64,000 nt of DNA. It comes from JAEUQQ01 sp963697285. Its GTDB lineage: Bacteria > Acidobacteriota > Vicinamibacteria > Vicinamibacterales > JAFNAJ01. This document shows, one piece after another, positions 56,300 to 64,000 of this stretch. The DNA lies in contig CAVONI010000002.1 in NCBI GenBank assembly GCA_963697285.1, positions 62,001 through 126,000 on the forward strand, in the 5' to 3' direction. Within the stretch, counting starts at the first letter, position 1. Each line of letters starts with the position of its first letter. The position numbers and the translations under genes were made by a program. The notes below the pieces were generated by a model. The model was not told the origin of the DNA. It did no database searches and saw only the letters and a list, made by a program, of their open reading frames with translations.

Positions 56300-58327
56300 T
56301 CAGCCCGGCTTGATGCGATTCCAGAGGCCGCGGAAGAAGCCCTTGATCACGCGCTGCGCGTCCTCGGTGAACGAGCCGTCGTGCAGCGTACACGTCTCCG
56401 CCGGCACCTCGTCGCGCGCCTTGAGGTACTCGGTGTAGCGCGGACAGCCCTTCACGGGCTTGCGGTAGGTCACGCGGCACAATTCGATGCCCGTCAGGCC
56501 CCCTGGCCGCGCAAACTCGCGCGGCTTGGTGGCGCGGGCGCTGCGCTTCATGAAGTCGGCCCAGATCGGCCCCGCGAGCCGCGCGCCAAAGGCGTTGCGG
56601 CCCATCGACTTCGGCGTGTCGTATCCGACCCACACGACCACCACCAGCGACGACGAGTAGCCGGCGAACCACGCGTCCTTGAAGTCGTTCGTCGTGCCCG
56701 TCTTCGCGGCCACCGGGAACGTCACGCCCCACTCGCGAACACGTTCGCCCGTGCCGCGTTCGACGACATCACGCAGCATCGAGGTCACCTGGTACGCCAC
56801 CTCGGGCGACAGCACGCGCTCGCGCATCGGCTCGACCGACAGCGCGACGTCACCGTCGGCGTCGGTCACCGTCACGAGACCGCGCGGGATCGAGAACGTG
56901 CCGCCATCGGCGAATGCGGTGTAGGCAGAGGCCAGGTCGAGCGGCGACACCAGCCCGGTGCCGAGCGCGAGCGAGGGTACGCCGGGCTGCTCCTCGAGGT
57001 GCACCGCGCTGGCCATCGCCAGCACGTTGCGCGTCCCGACGCGCTGCTGCAATGCGACCGCCGCACGGTTGTTCGACGACAGCAACGCCTGTCGTAACGG
57101 CATCTCGTCGGCATCCTGGCGCACCGAGACATTGCGAGGCGTCCAGTCTTCACCCGTTTCGGCATCGGGGAGTGCCACGCTGGCGAGCCCGTCGATCGTG
57201 GAGACCGGCGACCACCCGTTCGAGAGGGCGGCGGCGTAGACGAACGGCTTGAACGCCGATCCTGACTGCCGCTTCGCGCGCACGGCACGGTTGAACGGGC
57301 TCTCGAGGAAGTCGCGGCCGCCGACCAGCGCGACGACGTCACCCGTCCTGGGATCGATGGCCACGAGTGCTGCCTGCACGCCGGGCACGCCGGCGCGACG
57401 CAGGCCGGCCTGGACGGCGCGCTCGGCCGACTCCTGCAGCTCACGATTGAAGGTGGTGGTCGCCGTCCAATCGGGCGGATGGTCACCGCCGAACCGGTCG
57501 CGGAAGAGTTGCCGGGCGTACTCCTTCGCGTACCCGGCCTTCGCATCCATCGCCACCGAGTACGGCCGCACGCGCAGGCGCGCGCGCAGCGCGTCGCGTT
57601 CCTGCGCCTCGGTGATGTACTCCAGCTCACGCATCCGTGCGAGGACGACGCGGCTGCGCGCGCGGGCGCCATCGAGGTTGCTCCACGGCGACAGGGCCGA
57701 CGGCGCCTGGATGAGTCCTGCGATCAACGCTGACTCGGCGAGCGTCAGGTCCTTCGCGTGCTTGCCGAACAGGCGCTGCGCCAGCGGCTCGACACCGTAC
57801 ACGCCCGAGCTGAGATACACGCGGTTCAGGTACAGCTCGAGGATCTGGTCCTTGGTCAGCAGGAGCTCCAGCAGCACCGCCAGTGCGGCTTCCTTCCCCT
57901 TGCGGACAAGCGTGCGCTGGTTCGACAGGAAGAGCGTGCGCGCGAGCTGTTGCGTGATGGTGCTGCCGCCCTGACGGCTGTCGGTGCGCGCGGTCACCCA
58001 CACCGCGCGCGCGAGTCCGACGGGGTCGATCCCCAGGTGGCTGCGGAAACGATGGTCCTCGATCGCGATGACCGCCTGACGCAGCGGCAGCGCGATCTGC
58101 GCGAGCGGCACGTCGTTCCGCTGCTCGTCCATGCGGAACCACGCGCTGCCGTCGTTCCACGTGAAGACCGTGTCGCCCACGCCCTGCTGCAGCGTCCGGA
58201 TGGCTATTGCGTGTTTCGACATCCACCACGCCGACACCACGGCGCACGCCAGCGACGTCGACAGGGCGAGCGCGAGCGCCCACTGGCGCCACGACCATCC
58301 GCGCCACGAAGCGAGGCGAAGGCGCAT
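56300..58327 (-). CDS. Class A penicillin-binding protein
   Basis: This 675-aa bifunctional peptidoglycan synthase has an N-terminal transmembrane anchor (about residues 15-36). The GT51 domain has AVIAIEDHRFRSHLGIDPVG (catalytic Glu in EDHRF), GGSTITQQLARTLFL and KEAALAVLLE. The transpeptidase domain has GSAFKPFVYAAAL (SxxK), SSNNRAAVALQ (SxN) and AKTGTTNDFKDAWFAG (KTG). ATG 58327 shares one base with the pcs stop; the open frame to 58414 runs into pcs. A PBP1a/1b-type enzyme without extra OB domain. Confidence 0.93.
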   Translation of the reverse strand: MRLRLASWRGWSWRQWALALALSTSLACAVVSAWWMSKHAIAIRTLQQGVGDTVFTWNDGSAWFRMDEQRNDVPLAQIALPLRQAVIAIEDHRFRSHLGIDPVGLARAVWVTARTDSRQGGSTITQQLARTLFLSNQRTLVRKGKEAALAVLLELLLTKDQILELYLNRVYLSSGVYGVEPLAQRLFGKHAKDLTLAESALIAGLIQAPSALSPWSNLDGARARSRVVLARMRELEYITEAQERDALRARLRVRPYSVAMDAKAGYAKEYARQLFRDRFGGDHPPDWTATTTFNRELQESAERAVQAGLRRAGVPGVQAALVAIDPRTGDVVALVGGRDFLESPFNRAVRAKRQSGSAFKPFVYAAALSNGWSPVSTIDGLASVALPDAETGEDWTPRNVSVRQDADEMPLRQALLSSNNRAAVALQQRVGTRNVLAMASAVHLEEQPGVPSLALGTGLVSPLDLASAYTAFADGGTFSIPRGLVTVTDADGDVALSVEPMRERVLSPEVAYQVTSMLRDVVERGTGERVREWGVTFPVAAKTGTTNDFKDAWFAGYSSSLVVVVWVGYDTPKSMGRNAFGARLAGPIWADFMKRSARATKPREFARPGGLTGIELCRVTYRKPVKGCPRYTEYLKARDEVPAETCTLHDGSFTEDAQRVIKGFFRGLWNRIKPG

Positions 58328-59052
58328 CAGCCGGCCTGCCGCGCGCGCCAGTGCAGCACGAGCGAGAGGGCGAAGTAGTAGATCGGGAACACGAACGCGT
58401 GCCAGCGCAGCCACGCTGGCAGGTCAGGCATCCAGGCCAGCATCAGCATGCAGCCGGCGCCCCAGAGCACACCCAGCACGTTGGTGACCAGCATGAACGC
58501 CGTGGTCCGCGACGGGTAGAGATACCGGATGGGCACGAACACCAACACCGCAAACAGCGCAATCCAGGCGGCGTTCACGGCGGGGCGCGAGGACAGCGCC
58601 ACCATGTAGAAGACGAGGATGTTCCAGTATGAGGGGAAGCCGGTGAAGAAGTGGTCGGAGGTCTTGGCGTCGGAGCGCGAGAAGCCGTACGCGCTGCTGA
58701 CGATGATGGCCGAGGCCAGCGGGAGCGCCAGCGGCGCAGGCACCAGCGGCTCGTGCCAGAGGATGAAGGCCGGCACGAACACGTAGGTCAGGTAGTCGAC
58801 GATGTCGTCGAGGTGCGCACCGCTGAACTGCGGGAGGCGCTCACTGACGCGCGCCGCGCGGGCGAGCAGGCCATCGGTCGCGTCGATGATGACCTGCACG
58901 ATGAGCCACGCAAACGCTCGGGCGAGATCGTGGTCGATCGCGGCGGCAAGGGCGAGGAAGGCGCAGACAGCGCCACTGGCGGTGTAGGCGTGGACGAGCC
59001 ACGCCGCGATCAGGCCGGCCACGCTCGGGGGCCTCGATCCATCAGACGCCAC
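58327..59052 (-). CDS. pcs: Phosphatidylcholine synthase
   Basis: This 241-aa membrane enzyme condenses choline with CDP-diacylglycerol. It has the CDP-alcohol phosphotransferase motif as DATDGLLARAARVSE with later GAHLDDIVDY (DG-x2-AR...G-x3-D-x3-D, slightly spaced), preceded by AWLVHAYTASGAV. YLTYVFVPAFILW and FFTGFPSYWNI are typical of Pcs rather than PgsA. About seven helices. A Pcs-positive genome suggests phosphatidylcholine in the membrane. Its start overlaps the thioesterase stop by 11 bp. Confidence 0.9.
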   Translation of the reverse strand: MASDGSRPPSVAGLIAAWLVHAYTASGAVCAFLALAAAIDHDLARAFAWLIVQVIIDATDGLLARAARVSERLPQFSGAHLDDIVDYLTYVFVPAFILWHEPLVPAPLALPLASAIIVSSAYGFSRSDAKTSDHFFTGFPSYWNILVFYMVALSSRPAVNAAWIALFAVLVFVPIRYLYPSRTTAFMLVTNVLGVLWGAGCMLMLAWMPDLPAWLRWHAFVFPIYYFALSLVLHWRARQAG

Positions 59053-59578
59053 CCGGCCCGCGCCGGCTCCTGGCGTGCCGCTCCTCGATGAAGCGTTCGA
59101 AGTGCCCGACGGTCAGTGCCACGCACAGCGCCTCGCCTTCGACGTAGAGCGTGCCGTCTTCGCCGGTGATGCGGCCGCGGGTGTACACCTTCCGCCCGAC
59201 GACCTTCTCGACCCAACCCTCGAACAACGTGTCGGTGCCCAGCGGGATCATCGCGCGGAAGTCCACCGAAAGGCGGCCGACGACGATCGGATGGCCGGCG
59301 GCCCACGCGGCCCCGCCGAGCACCTCGTCGAGCACCGCCGACATGGCGCCGCCATGCGCATGCCCCGGCGGACCTTCCGACTCGGGGCCGAACCAGGCCC
59401 GTCCGACCAGGTGGTCGTCGGTGCTGCGCTTGTAGTACGCGACCCGGAAGCGGCTCAGGGCGTTGGTGCCCGAGACGAACGAGAGCGTGGCTTCCGTGAT
59501 GGGAAACGGCGTGAACCGCGTCCAGTCGTCGGGAACGACGAGCGGTGGCGGCACGAGGTGCGCGAAGGCGTGCGACAT
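59042..59578 (-). CDS. PaaI-family hotdog thioesterase
   Basis: This 178-aa protein has the hotdog signature GHAHGGAMSAVLDEVLGGAAW (given as HGGAMSAVLDE), the HGG loop and catalytic acidic residue of PaaI/ThioesteraseII proteins. LSVDFRAMIPLGTD and RITGEDGTLYVEGEALCVAL follow. It would hydrolyse an acyl-CoA thioester. The start is ATG 59578; the frame to 59683 adds an unsupported Arg/Pro-rich stretch. Co-directional and overlapping with pcs, suggesting a lipid-linked role. Confidence 0.82.
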   Translation of the reverse strand: MSHAFAHLVPPPLVVPDDWTRFTPFPITEATLSFVSGTNALSRFRVAYYKRSTDDHLVGRAWFGPESEGPPGHAHGGAMSAVLDEVLGGAAWAAGHPIVVGRLSVDFRAMIPLGTDTLFEGWVEKVVGRKVYTRGRITGEDGTLYVEGEALCVALTVGHFERFIEERHARSRRGPGGV

Positions 59579-59701
59579 GACGTGGAAATACCCGCAGACC
59601 GGCGTCTCGTCCTGCGGCCATCGGCGCGATGGACGGCACGACGCGCGGCTGGGGGGCAGGTCGCCCGCGTGGGCGACCCTCACGCGCCGGCCAGCATCAC
59701 G

Positions 59702-59953
59702 CTAGGCCGAGGCGAGGCGCTTGTCGATCTCGGCGAGGGCCGAATTCAACTGCTTGCGGCGCACGTCGTGTGTCGTCGCGTCGAGCTGCCGCTCGAGGTC
59801 GGTGCGCGCAAGGCGCAGCGACTCGGTGGCACGGACCTTCTCTGGATCCTTCACCGGTCCGCTGGCGCGGCGACGCCGCTCGGCTTCCCGGGCTTCGATC
59901 TGTTCCTGCAATCGGGCTTCTGCGTCTACAAGCCCTTCACCTGAATCACTCAT
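59702..59953 (-). CDS. Small coiled-coil protein, unknown
   Basis: An 83-aa charged protein with a predicted helical coiled coil throughout: LQEQIEAREAERRRRAS, ESLRLARTDLERQL and RRKQLNSALAEIDKRL. No family recognised. It is placed upstream of the thioesterase on the same strand with a 123-bp gap. Codon use looks like its neighbours and the frame has no plausible overlapping gene, so it is probably real. Confidence 0.55.
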   Translation of the reverse strand: MSDSGEGLVDAEARLQEQIEAREAERRRRASGPVKDPEKVRATESLRLARTDLERQLDATTHDVRRKQLNSALAEIDKRLASA

Positions 59954-60017
59954 CGTTCATGCACCGCGTCGTGACCAGGACCGCCCTACGCGGTCGCCGG
60001 GACCACATAGTGTATCC

Positions 60018-60041
60018 GAATTGGGGTCTGACCCCATTTGG
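60018..60041. repeat. REP-like palindrome, copy 3 (one arm imperfect)
   Basis: GAATTGGGGTC-T-GACCCC followed by ATTTGG instead of AATTC. The centre is T rather than A, so it is inverted relative to the pair near 29.9 kb. Confidence 0.8.
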
Positions 60042-60162
60042 TTGGGAAATCCGTCCCAAGTGCCCTTTTCCGCCTCCCGCGGTTGTCGCCAGCCCTCCCG
60101 GATCCGCGCCAGCCCCGCGGTTTCGTTGGCGGAACCGCAGTTTCCGCCATGACAACCGGCGG

Positions 60163-60185
60163 GAATTGGGGTCTGACCCCAATTC
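60163..60185. repeat. REP-like palindrome, copy 4
   Basis: A perfect 23-bp copy with central T. With copy 3 it brackets 121 bp of GC-rich sequence in the 258-bp gap between the 83-aa gene and the helicase gene; the gap holds nothing else I can identify apart from the TATCAT box. Confidence 0.85.
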
Positions 60186-60199
60186 CGGCAAATTCCCCC

Positions 60200-60205
60200 T
60201 ATCAT
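60200..60205 (+). promoter_or_regulatory. Candidate -10 box 6 nt before the helicase start
   Basis: TATCAT followed by CGGGGG and then ATG 60212. Identical box and spacing as at vapB, suggesting a leaderless transcript. Confidence 0.45.
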
Positions 60206-60211
60206 CGGGGG

Positions 60212-63200
60212 ATGGACGGCGCGGGGTTCGCACCGGCAGTGCGGGAGTGGTTCAGGGGTGCGTTCCCGGCCCCGACGGCACCGCAGACGCTCGGATGGCC
60301 GGCCATCGCGCGTGGCGAGTCGGTCCTCCTGCTGTCGCCCACCGGCAGCGGCAAGACGCTCGCCGCGTTCCTCTGGGCCATCAACCGTGTCATGTTCGAG
60401 CCGGCACCGCCGGCGCCGGCCCGCTGCCGGGTGCTCTACGTGTCGCCGCTCAAGGCGCTCGCCGTCGACGTCGAACGCAACCTGCGCGCTCCAATCGCCG
60501 GGATTGCCAACGTCGCCGACGCGCGCGGCCTCGCCTACACGCTGCCACTCGTCAGCGTCCGCACAGGCGACACGCCGGCCGCTGAGCGCGCACGCTTCCA
60601 GCGGACGCCCGCCGACATCCTCGTCACGACGCCCGAGTCGCTCTACCTGCTGCTGACGTCGAACAGCCGCGAGGCCCTGCGCCACGTCGAGACGGTGATC
60701 GTCGACGAGATTCACGCCCTGGTCCCCACCAAGCGCGGCACGCACCTCGCGCTTTCGCTCGAACGCCTCGAGGCGCTTTCCGGGCGCCGCCTCCAGCGGA
60801 TCGGCCTCTCGGCGACACAGCGCCCGCTGGATGAGGTCGCTCGCTTCCTGGGGGGCACGGCGCCGTCGCACAGGCGGCCGCCGCTCGACTCGGTCCCGGC
60901 GCGGGCGCACATCGCGGCCGTCGGCGACGCAGGGTTGGCAGCCGCGGCGGTGAGTCGGACAACGGCCGGTGTTCGGAAGGACGAGCGCACCGCCGGCCCC
61001 TCTCGGCGCACCGCCCGACAGCTGCCAGCGCCCGCCGACGAGATCCACGCGGAGTTCGAGTCGGACGCGACGCCGCCCAGCTACCGCCCCGTCACCGTCA
61101 TCGACGCGCAGGCCAGGAAGTCGCTCGACCTCACCATCGAAGTCCCCGTCGAGGACATGGCGGCGCTGTCGCAGCCAATCGACATCCCCAGCGGCCCGGC
61201 GTCGCAGGGGCCTGTCCGCCCGTCGATCTGGACGGCCATCCACCCACGCCTGCTTGCACTGATCCGCGAGCACCGCTCGACGCTCATCTTCGTCAACAGC
61301 CGCCGCGTGGCCGAGCGTCTTGCCGGCGCCCTCAACGAGTTGGCAGAGGAAGTGCTCGTGCGCGCGCACCACGGATCGATTGCGCGTGCACAGCGCGTCG
61401 AGATCGAAGACAGCCTGAAGGCCGGGACGCTGCGTGCCCTCGTCGCGACCTCGTCGCTCGAACTCGGGATCGACATGGGCGCCATCGACCTCGTCGTCCA
61501 GATCGAGGCGCCGCCCTCGGTCGCTTCCGGGCTGCAGCGCATCGGGCGCGCCTCGCACCAGGTCGGCGCGACCAGCAGCGGCATCATCTTCCCCAAGTAC
61601 CGCAGCGATCTCATCGCCTGCGCGGCCGCGACGCGCGCGATGCACGACGGGCAGGTCGAGGCGACGCGCTATCCGCGCAACCCGCTCGACATCCTCGCGC
61701 AACAGGTCGTGGCCATCGCGGCGATGGACACGTGGCACATCGACGCGCTCTTCGGGCTGGTCCGCAGCGCGGCGCCCTTCGCCTCGCTCACGCGCAGCGT
61801 CTTCGAGGGCGTGCTCGACATGCTCGCCGGGCGCTATCCGTCGGACGAGTTCGCGGAACTGCGCCCGCGGATCACGTGGGATCGCGTTGCCGGCACCATC
61901 CGCGGACGCGATGGCGCGAAACGCGTCGCGATCATCAACGGCGGCACCATTCCCGATCGCGGGCTCTACCCGGTGTTCCTCGCAGGCGCCGAGAAGGGCA
62001 CGGCCCGCGTCGGCGAGCTCGACGAAGAAATGGTGTTCGAGAGCCGCGTCGGCGAGACCTTCCTGCTGGGCGCGTCGAGCTGGCGCATCGAAGACATCTC
62101 GCACGATCGCGTCGTCGTCTCGCCCGCCCCCGGCGAGCCGGGCAAGATGCCGTTCTGGAAGGGCGAGGCCGCGGGACGACCGCTCGAGTTCGGCCGCGCG
62201 ATCGGCGCGCTCACGCGGACGGTCGCCGCGATGCCCGCCGCCGCAGCCATCGCCACGCTGACGAAGCGGCACGACCTCGAACCCGGTGCCGCCGACAACC
62301 TCGTGAGATACCTGCACGAGCAGCGGGCGGCCACCGACGCCATCCCCGATGACCGCACGATCGTCGTCGAGCGCTGCCGCGACGAACTGGGCGACTGGCG
62401 CGTGTGCGTGCTCACGCCGTTCGGCGGGCGCATCCACGCCCCGTGGGCGATGGCCGTGTCGGCGCGCATCCTCGACGAGCTTGGCATCAGCGTCGAGACC
62501 ATGTGGACCGACGATGGCTTCGTGGTGCGGTTTCCGGAGACGGATGCGCCACCGGATGTGTCGCTGCTGATGCCCCCCTCGGGCGACGTCGAGGCGCTCG
62601 TCGTGCGGCAACTCGGCGCCACGGCCTTGTTCGCCGCGAAGTTCCGCGAGTGCGCGGCGCGCGCGCTCCTCCTGCCGAGACGCCGCGCGGGCCAGCGGAC
62701 GCCGCTGTGGCAGCAGCGCAAGCGCGCGACCGACCTGCTGCAGGTGGCGTCGAAGTTCGGCTCGTTCCCGATGTTGCTCGAGGCGTATCGCGAGTGCCTG
62801 CGCGATCAGTTCGACATGCCGGCGCTGGTCTCGACGCTGCAGGCGGTCGAGCAGCGCACCATCCGCGTCGCCTCGGTCGAGACCACGACGCCCTCGCCGT
62901 TCGCTTCGTCGGTGCTGTTCGGCTACGTCGCCAACTACCTCTACGACGGCGATGCCCCGCTCGCCGAGCGGCGGGCACAGGCGCTGACGATCGATCACGC
63001 GCAACTGCGCGAACTGCTTGGCGAGGCCGAGCTGCGCGAGTTGCTCGATGCTGATGCCATCGAGAGCGTCGAACGGCAACTGCAGCACCTGGATCCCGCG
63101 TATCACGCCAGGTCGCCAGACGGCCTGCACGACCTCCTGCTGCGCATCGGCGATCTGTCGCCCGACGAGATCGCCGCACGCACGGTGGATGGTGCAGGCG

Positions 63201-64000
63201 CGGCGTGGCTCACGACCCTCGTCTCGGAGCGCCGCGTCGTCGCCGCGATCGTGGGCGGCACGGCACGACTCTTCGCGGTCGAGGATGCCGCCCGCTACCG
63301 CGATGCGCTCGGCATCCCGCTGCCTCTGGGACTGCCCGAGTCGCTGCTGGCGCCCGCCCCCGATCCGAAGGGCAACCTCGTGCTGCGGTACGCGCGCACG
63401 CACGGGCCGTTCACGGCCGCGGAGTGCGCAGCACGGTTCGGTCTTGGCCGCGCCGCGGTCGGCGAGATCCTGCACCGCCTCGTCGCAGGCGGACGCCTGC
63501 TCGAGGGTGACTTCCGCCCGGGCGGACTCCAGCGCGAGTGGTGCGATGCCGACGTGTTGTCGACGATACGCCGGCGTTCGCTCGCGAAGCTGCGCCACGA
63601 GGTCGAGCCCGTCGAACCGCACGTGCTCGCGCGCCTCGTCACGACGTGGCAGGGTGTCATCAAGCCGCGAGCGGGGCTTGACGCGCTCCTCGACGCGGTC
63701 GAACACCTGCAGGGCGCACCGCTCGTGGCGTCACTGCTCGAACGCGAGATCCTCGCGGCACGCGTCGCGGGCTTCGTGCCGTCGGACCTCGACGTCCTCA
63801 TCGGAGCAGGCGAGGTCGTGTGGGCGGGCGTCGAGCCGCTCGGCGATCGCGACGGCCGCATCAGCCTGTTCCTCGCGGATCACCTCGCTCGCCTCTGGCG
63901 CGGACCACGCCCTGGCGCCGAGGACGATCTCGACGAACGTCAGCGCGCCGTGCTGGCCGAACTGGCACGCGGTGGCGCGGCGTTCTTCGCCCCGCTGCAC
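60212..64000 (+). CDS. lhr: Lhr-type large DEAD/DEAH helicase, 3' end outside the window
   Basis: 1263 residues are present without a stop. Motifs of superfamily 2: LLSPTGSGKTLAAFLWAI (Walker A, about residues 43-60), VLYVSPLKALAVDVERNL, ILVTTPESLYLLL, VIVDEIHAL (DEIH box), GLSATQRPLDEVARFLGG, STLIFVNSRRVAERL, ATSSLELGIDMG and IGRASHQVG (motif VI). The long Lhr-specific part follows, with GTIPDRGLYPVFLA and a winged-helix region near residue 690-800. Lhr helicases act in DNA repair with strand-separating activity. It is transcribed rightwards from a box next to the ATG, and its antisense strand also has a long open frame typical of high-GC genes. Confidence 0.92.
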   Translation, partial: MDGAGFAPAVREWFRGAFPAPTAPQTLGWPAIARGESVLLLSPTGSGKTLAAFLWAINRVMFEPAPPAPARCRVLYVSPLKALAVDVERNLRAPIAGIANVADARGLAYTLPLVSVRTGDTPAAERARFQRTPADILVTTPESLYLLLTSNSREALRHVETVIVDEIHALVPTKRGTHLALSLERLEALSGRRLQRIGLSATQRPLDEVARFLGGTAPSHRRPPLDSVPARAHIAAVGDAGLAAAAVSRTTAGVRKDERTAGPSRRTARQLPAPADEIHAEFESDATPPSYRPVTVIDAQARKSLDLTIEVPVEDMAALSQPIDIPSGPASQGPVRPSIWTAIHPRLLALIREHRSTLIFVNSRRVAERLAGALNELAEEVLVRAHHGSIARAQRVEIEDSLKAGTLRALVATSSLELGIDMGAIDLVVQIEAPPSVASGLQRIGRASHQVGATSSGIIFPKYRSDLIACAAATRAMHDGQVEATRYPRNPLDILAQQVVAIAAMDTWHIDALFGLVRSAAPFASLTRSVFEGVLDMLAGRYPSDEFAELRPRITWDRVAGTIRGRDGAKRVAIINGGTIPDRGLYPVFLAGAEKGTARVGELDEEMVFESRVGETFLLGASSWRIEDISHDRVVVSPAPGEPGKMPFWKGEAAGRPLEFGRAIGALTRTVAAMPAAAAIATLTKRHDLEPGAADNLVRYLHEQRAATDAIPDDRTIVVERCRDELGDWRVCVLTPFGGRIHAPWAMAVSARILDELGISVETMWTDDGFVVRFPETDAPPDVSLLMPPSGDVEALVVRQLGATALFAAKFRECAARALLLPRRRAGQRTPLWQQRKRATDLLQVASKFGSFPMLLEAYRECLRDQFDMPALVSTLQAVEQRTIRVASVETTTPSPFASSVLFGYVANYLYDGDAPLAERRAQALTIDHAQLRELLGEAELRELLDADAIESVERQLQHLDPAYHARSPDGLHDLLLRIGDLSPDEIAARTVDGAGAAWLTTLVSERRVVAAIVGGTARLFAVEDAARYRDALGIPLPLGLPESLLAPAPDPKGNLVLRYARTHGPFTAAECAARFGLGRAAVGEILHRLVAGGRLLEGDFRPGGLQREWCDADVLSTIRRRSLAKLRHEVEPVEPHVLARLVTTWQGVIKPRAGLDALLDAVEHLQGAPLVASLLEREILAARVAGFVPSDLDVLIGAGEVVWAGVEPLGDRDGRISLFLADHLARLWRGPRPGAEDDLDERQRAVLAELARGGAAFFAPLH

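Noticed and set aside
59957..63706. 1249-codon minus-strand open frame opposite the helicase
   Set aside because: It mirrors the Lhr-type frame in an Arg/Ala-rich pattern without helicase or other motifs; the plus frame has all motifs.

Overview
This is a 64 kb stretch of high-GC (about two-thirds G+C by eye), gene-dense bacterial chromosome. Most of it is one very large surface-polysaccharide locus. A Gram-negative host is suggested by Wzz-like, Wzm/Wzt-like, flippase and O-antigen-type genes. A phosphatidylcholine synthase, an Ser/Thr kinase, an Lhr helicase and FAEG-repeat secreted proteins fit an Acidobacteriota of the Vicinamibacteria type (Luteitalea-like). That placement is inference from gene content, not from a marker gene.

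Layout. (1) 1-5.7 kb, minus strand: asparagine synthase, GT4 glycosyltransferase, SDR epimerase, WecA/WbpL-like glycosyl-1-phosphate transferase and a WbpM/FlaA1-like dehydratase. Four of these five are chained by 4-bp stop/start overlaps. (2) 5.9-7.5 kb, plus: a DUF2142-like membrane protein. (3) 7.4-19.3 kb, minus: flippase, three glycosyltransferases, an O-antigen ligase/polymerase-like membrane protein, a 1280-aa secreted transglutaminase-like protein, a methyltransferase and a Wzz-like chain-length protein. (4) 19.6-22.3 kb, plus: rfbF, rfbG and a third SDR gene (CDP-deoxyhexose branch), facing gmd on the minus strand. (5) 23.4-24.9 kb: a small nucleotidyltransferase pair and a VapBC-like pair whose PIN toxin is frameshifted. 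(6) 25-29 kb, minus: a rmlD-like reductase, a frameshifted dicarboxylate symporter, a frameshifted DegT-type aminotransferase and a small membrane-anchored protein. (7) 29-44 kb: a Wzm/Wzt ABC exporter, a three-domain 1175-aa glycosyltransferase, three GT2 enzymes, a methyltransferase, two minus-strand membrane proteins and a YfhO-like protein. (8) 44.4-51.5 kb: a tandem pair of about 1145-aa secreted FAEG-repeat proteins, both with +1 frameshifts. (9) 51.6-64 kb: methyltransferase, kinase-pseudokinase, M61 peptidase, class A PBP, pcs, thioesterase, a small coiled-coil protein and the 5' part of an Lhr-type helicase.

How it fits together. The sugar nucleotide genes (WbpM-like, SDRs, rfbFG, gmd, rmlD-like, aminotransferase) would supply unusual deoxy and amino sugars. 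The WecA-like enzyme would prime the lipid carrier and many glycosyltransferases would extend the chain. There are two export routes: a flippase with Wzz-like and ligase-like proteins, and a Wzm/Wzt exporter.

Three signals stand out. Three secreted proteins share a four-repeat FAEG module, and two of them come from a tandem duplication whose second copy still carries a relic of the yfhO 3' end. Six independent +1 frameshifts lie between 24.4 and 48.5 kb, each repaired by removing one coding-strand C. A TANNNT box lies 6-9 nt before several start codons, which suggests leaderless transcription.
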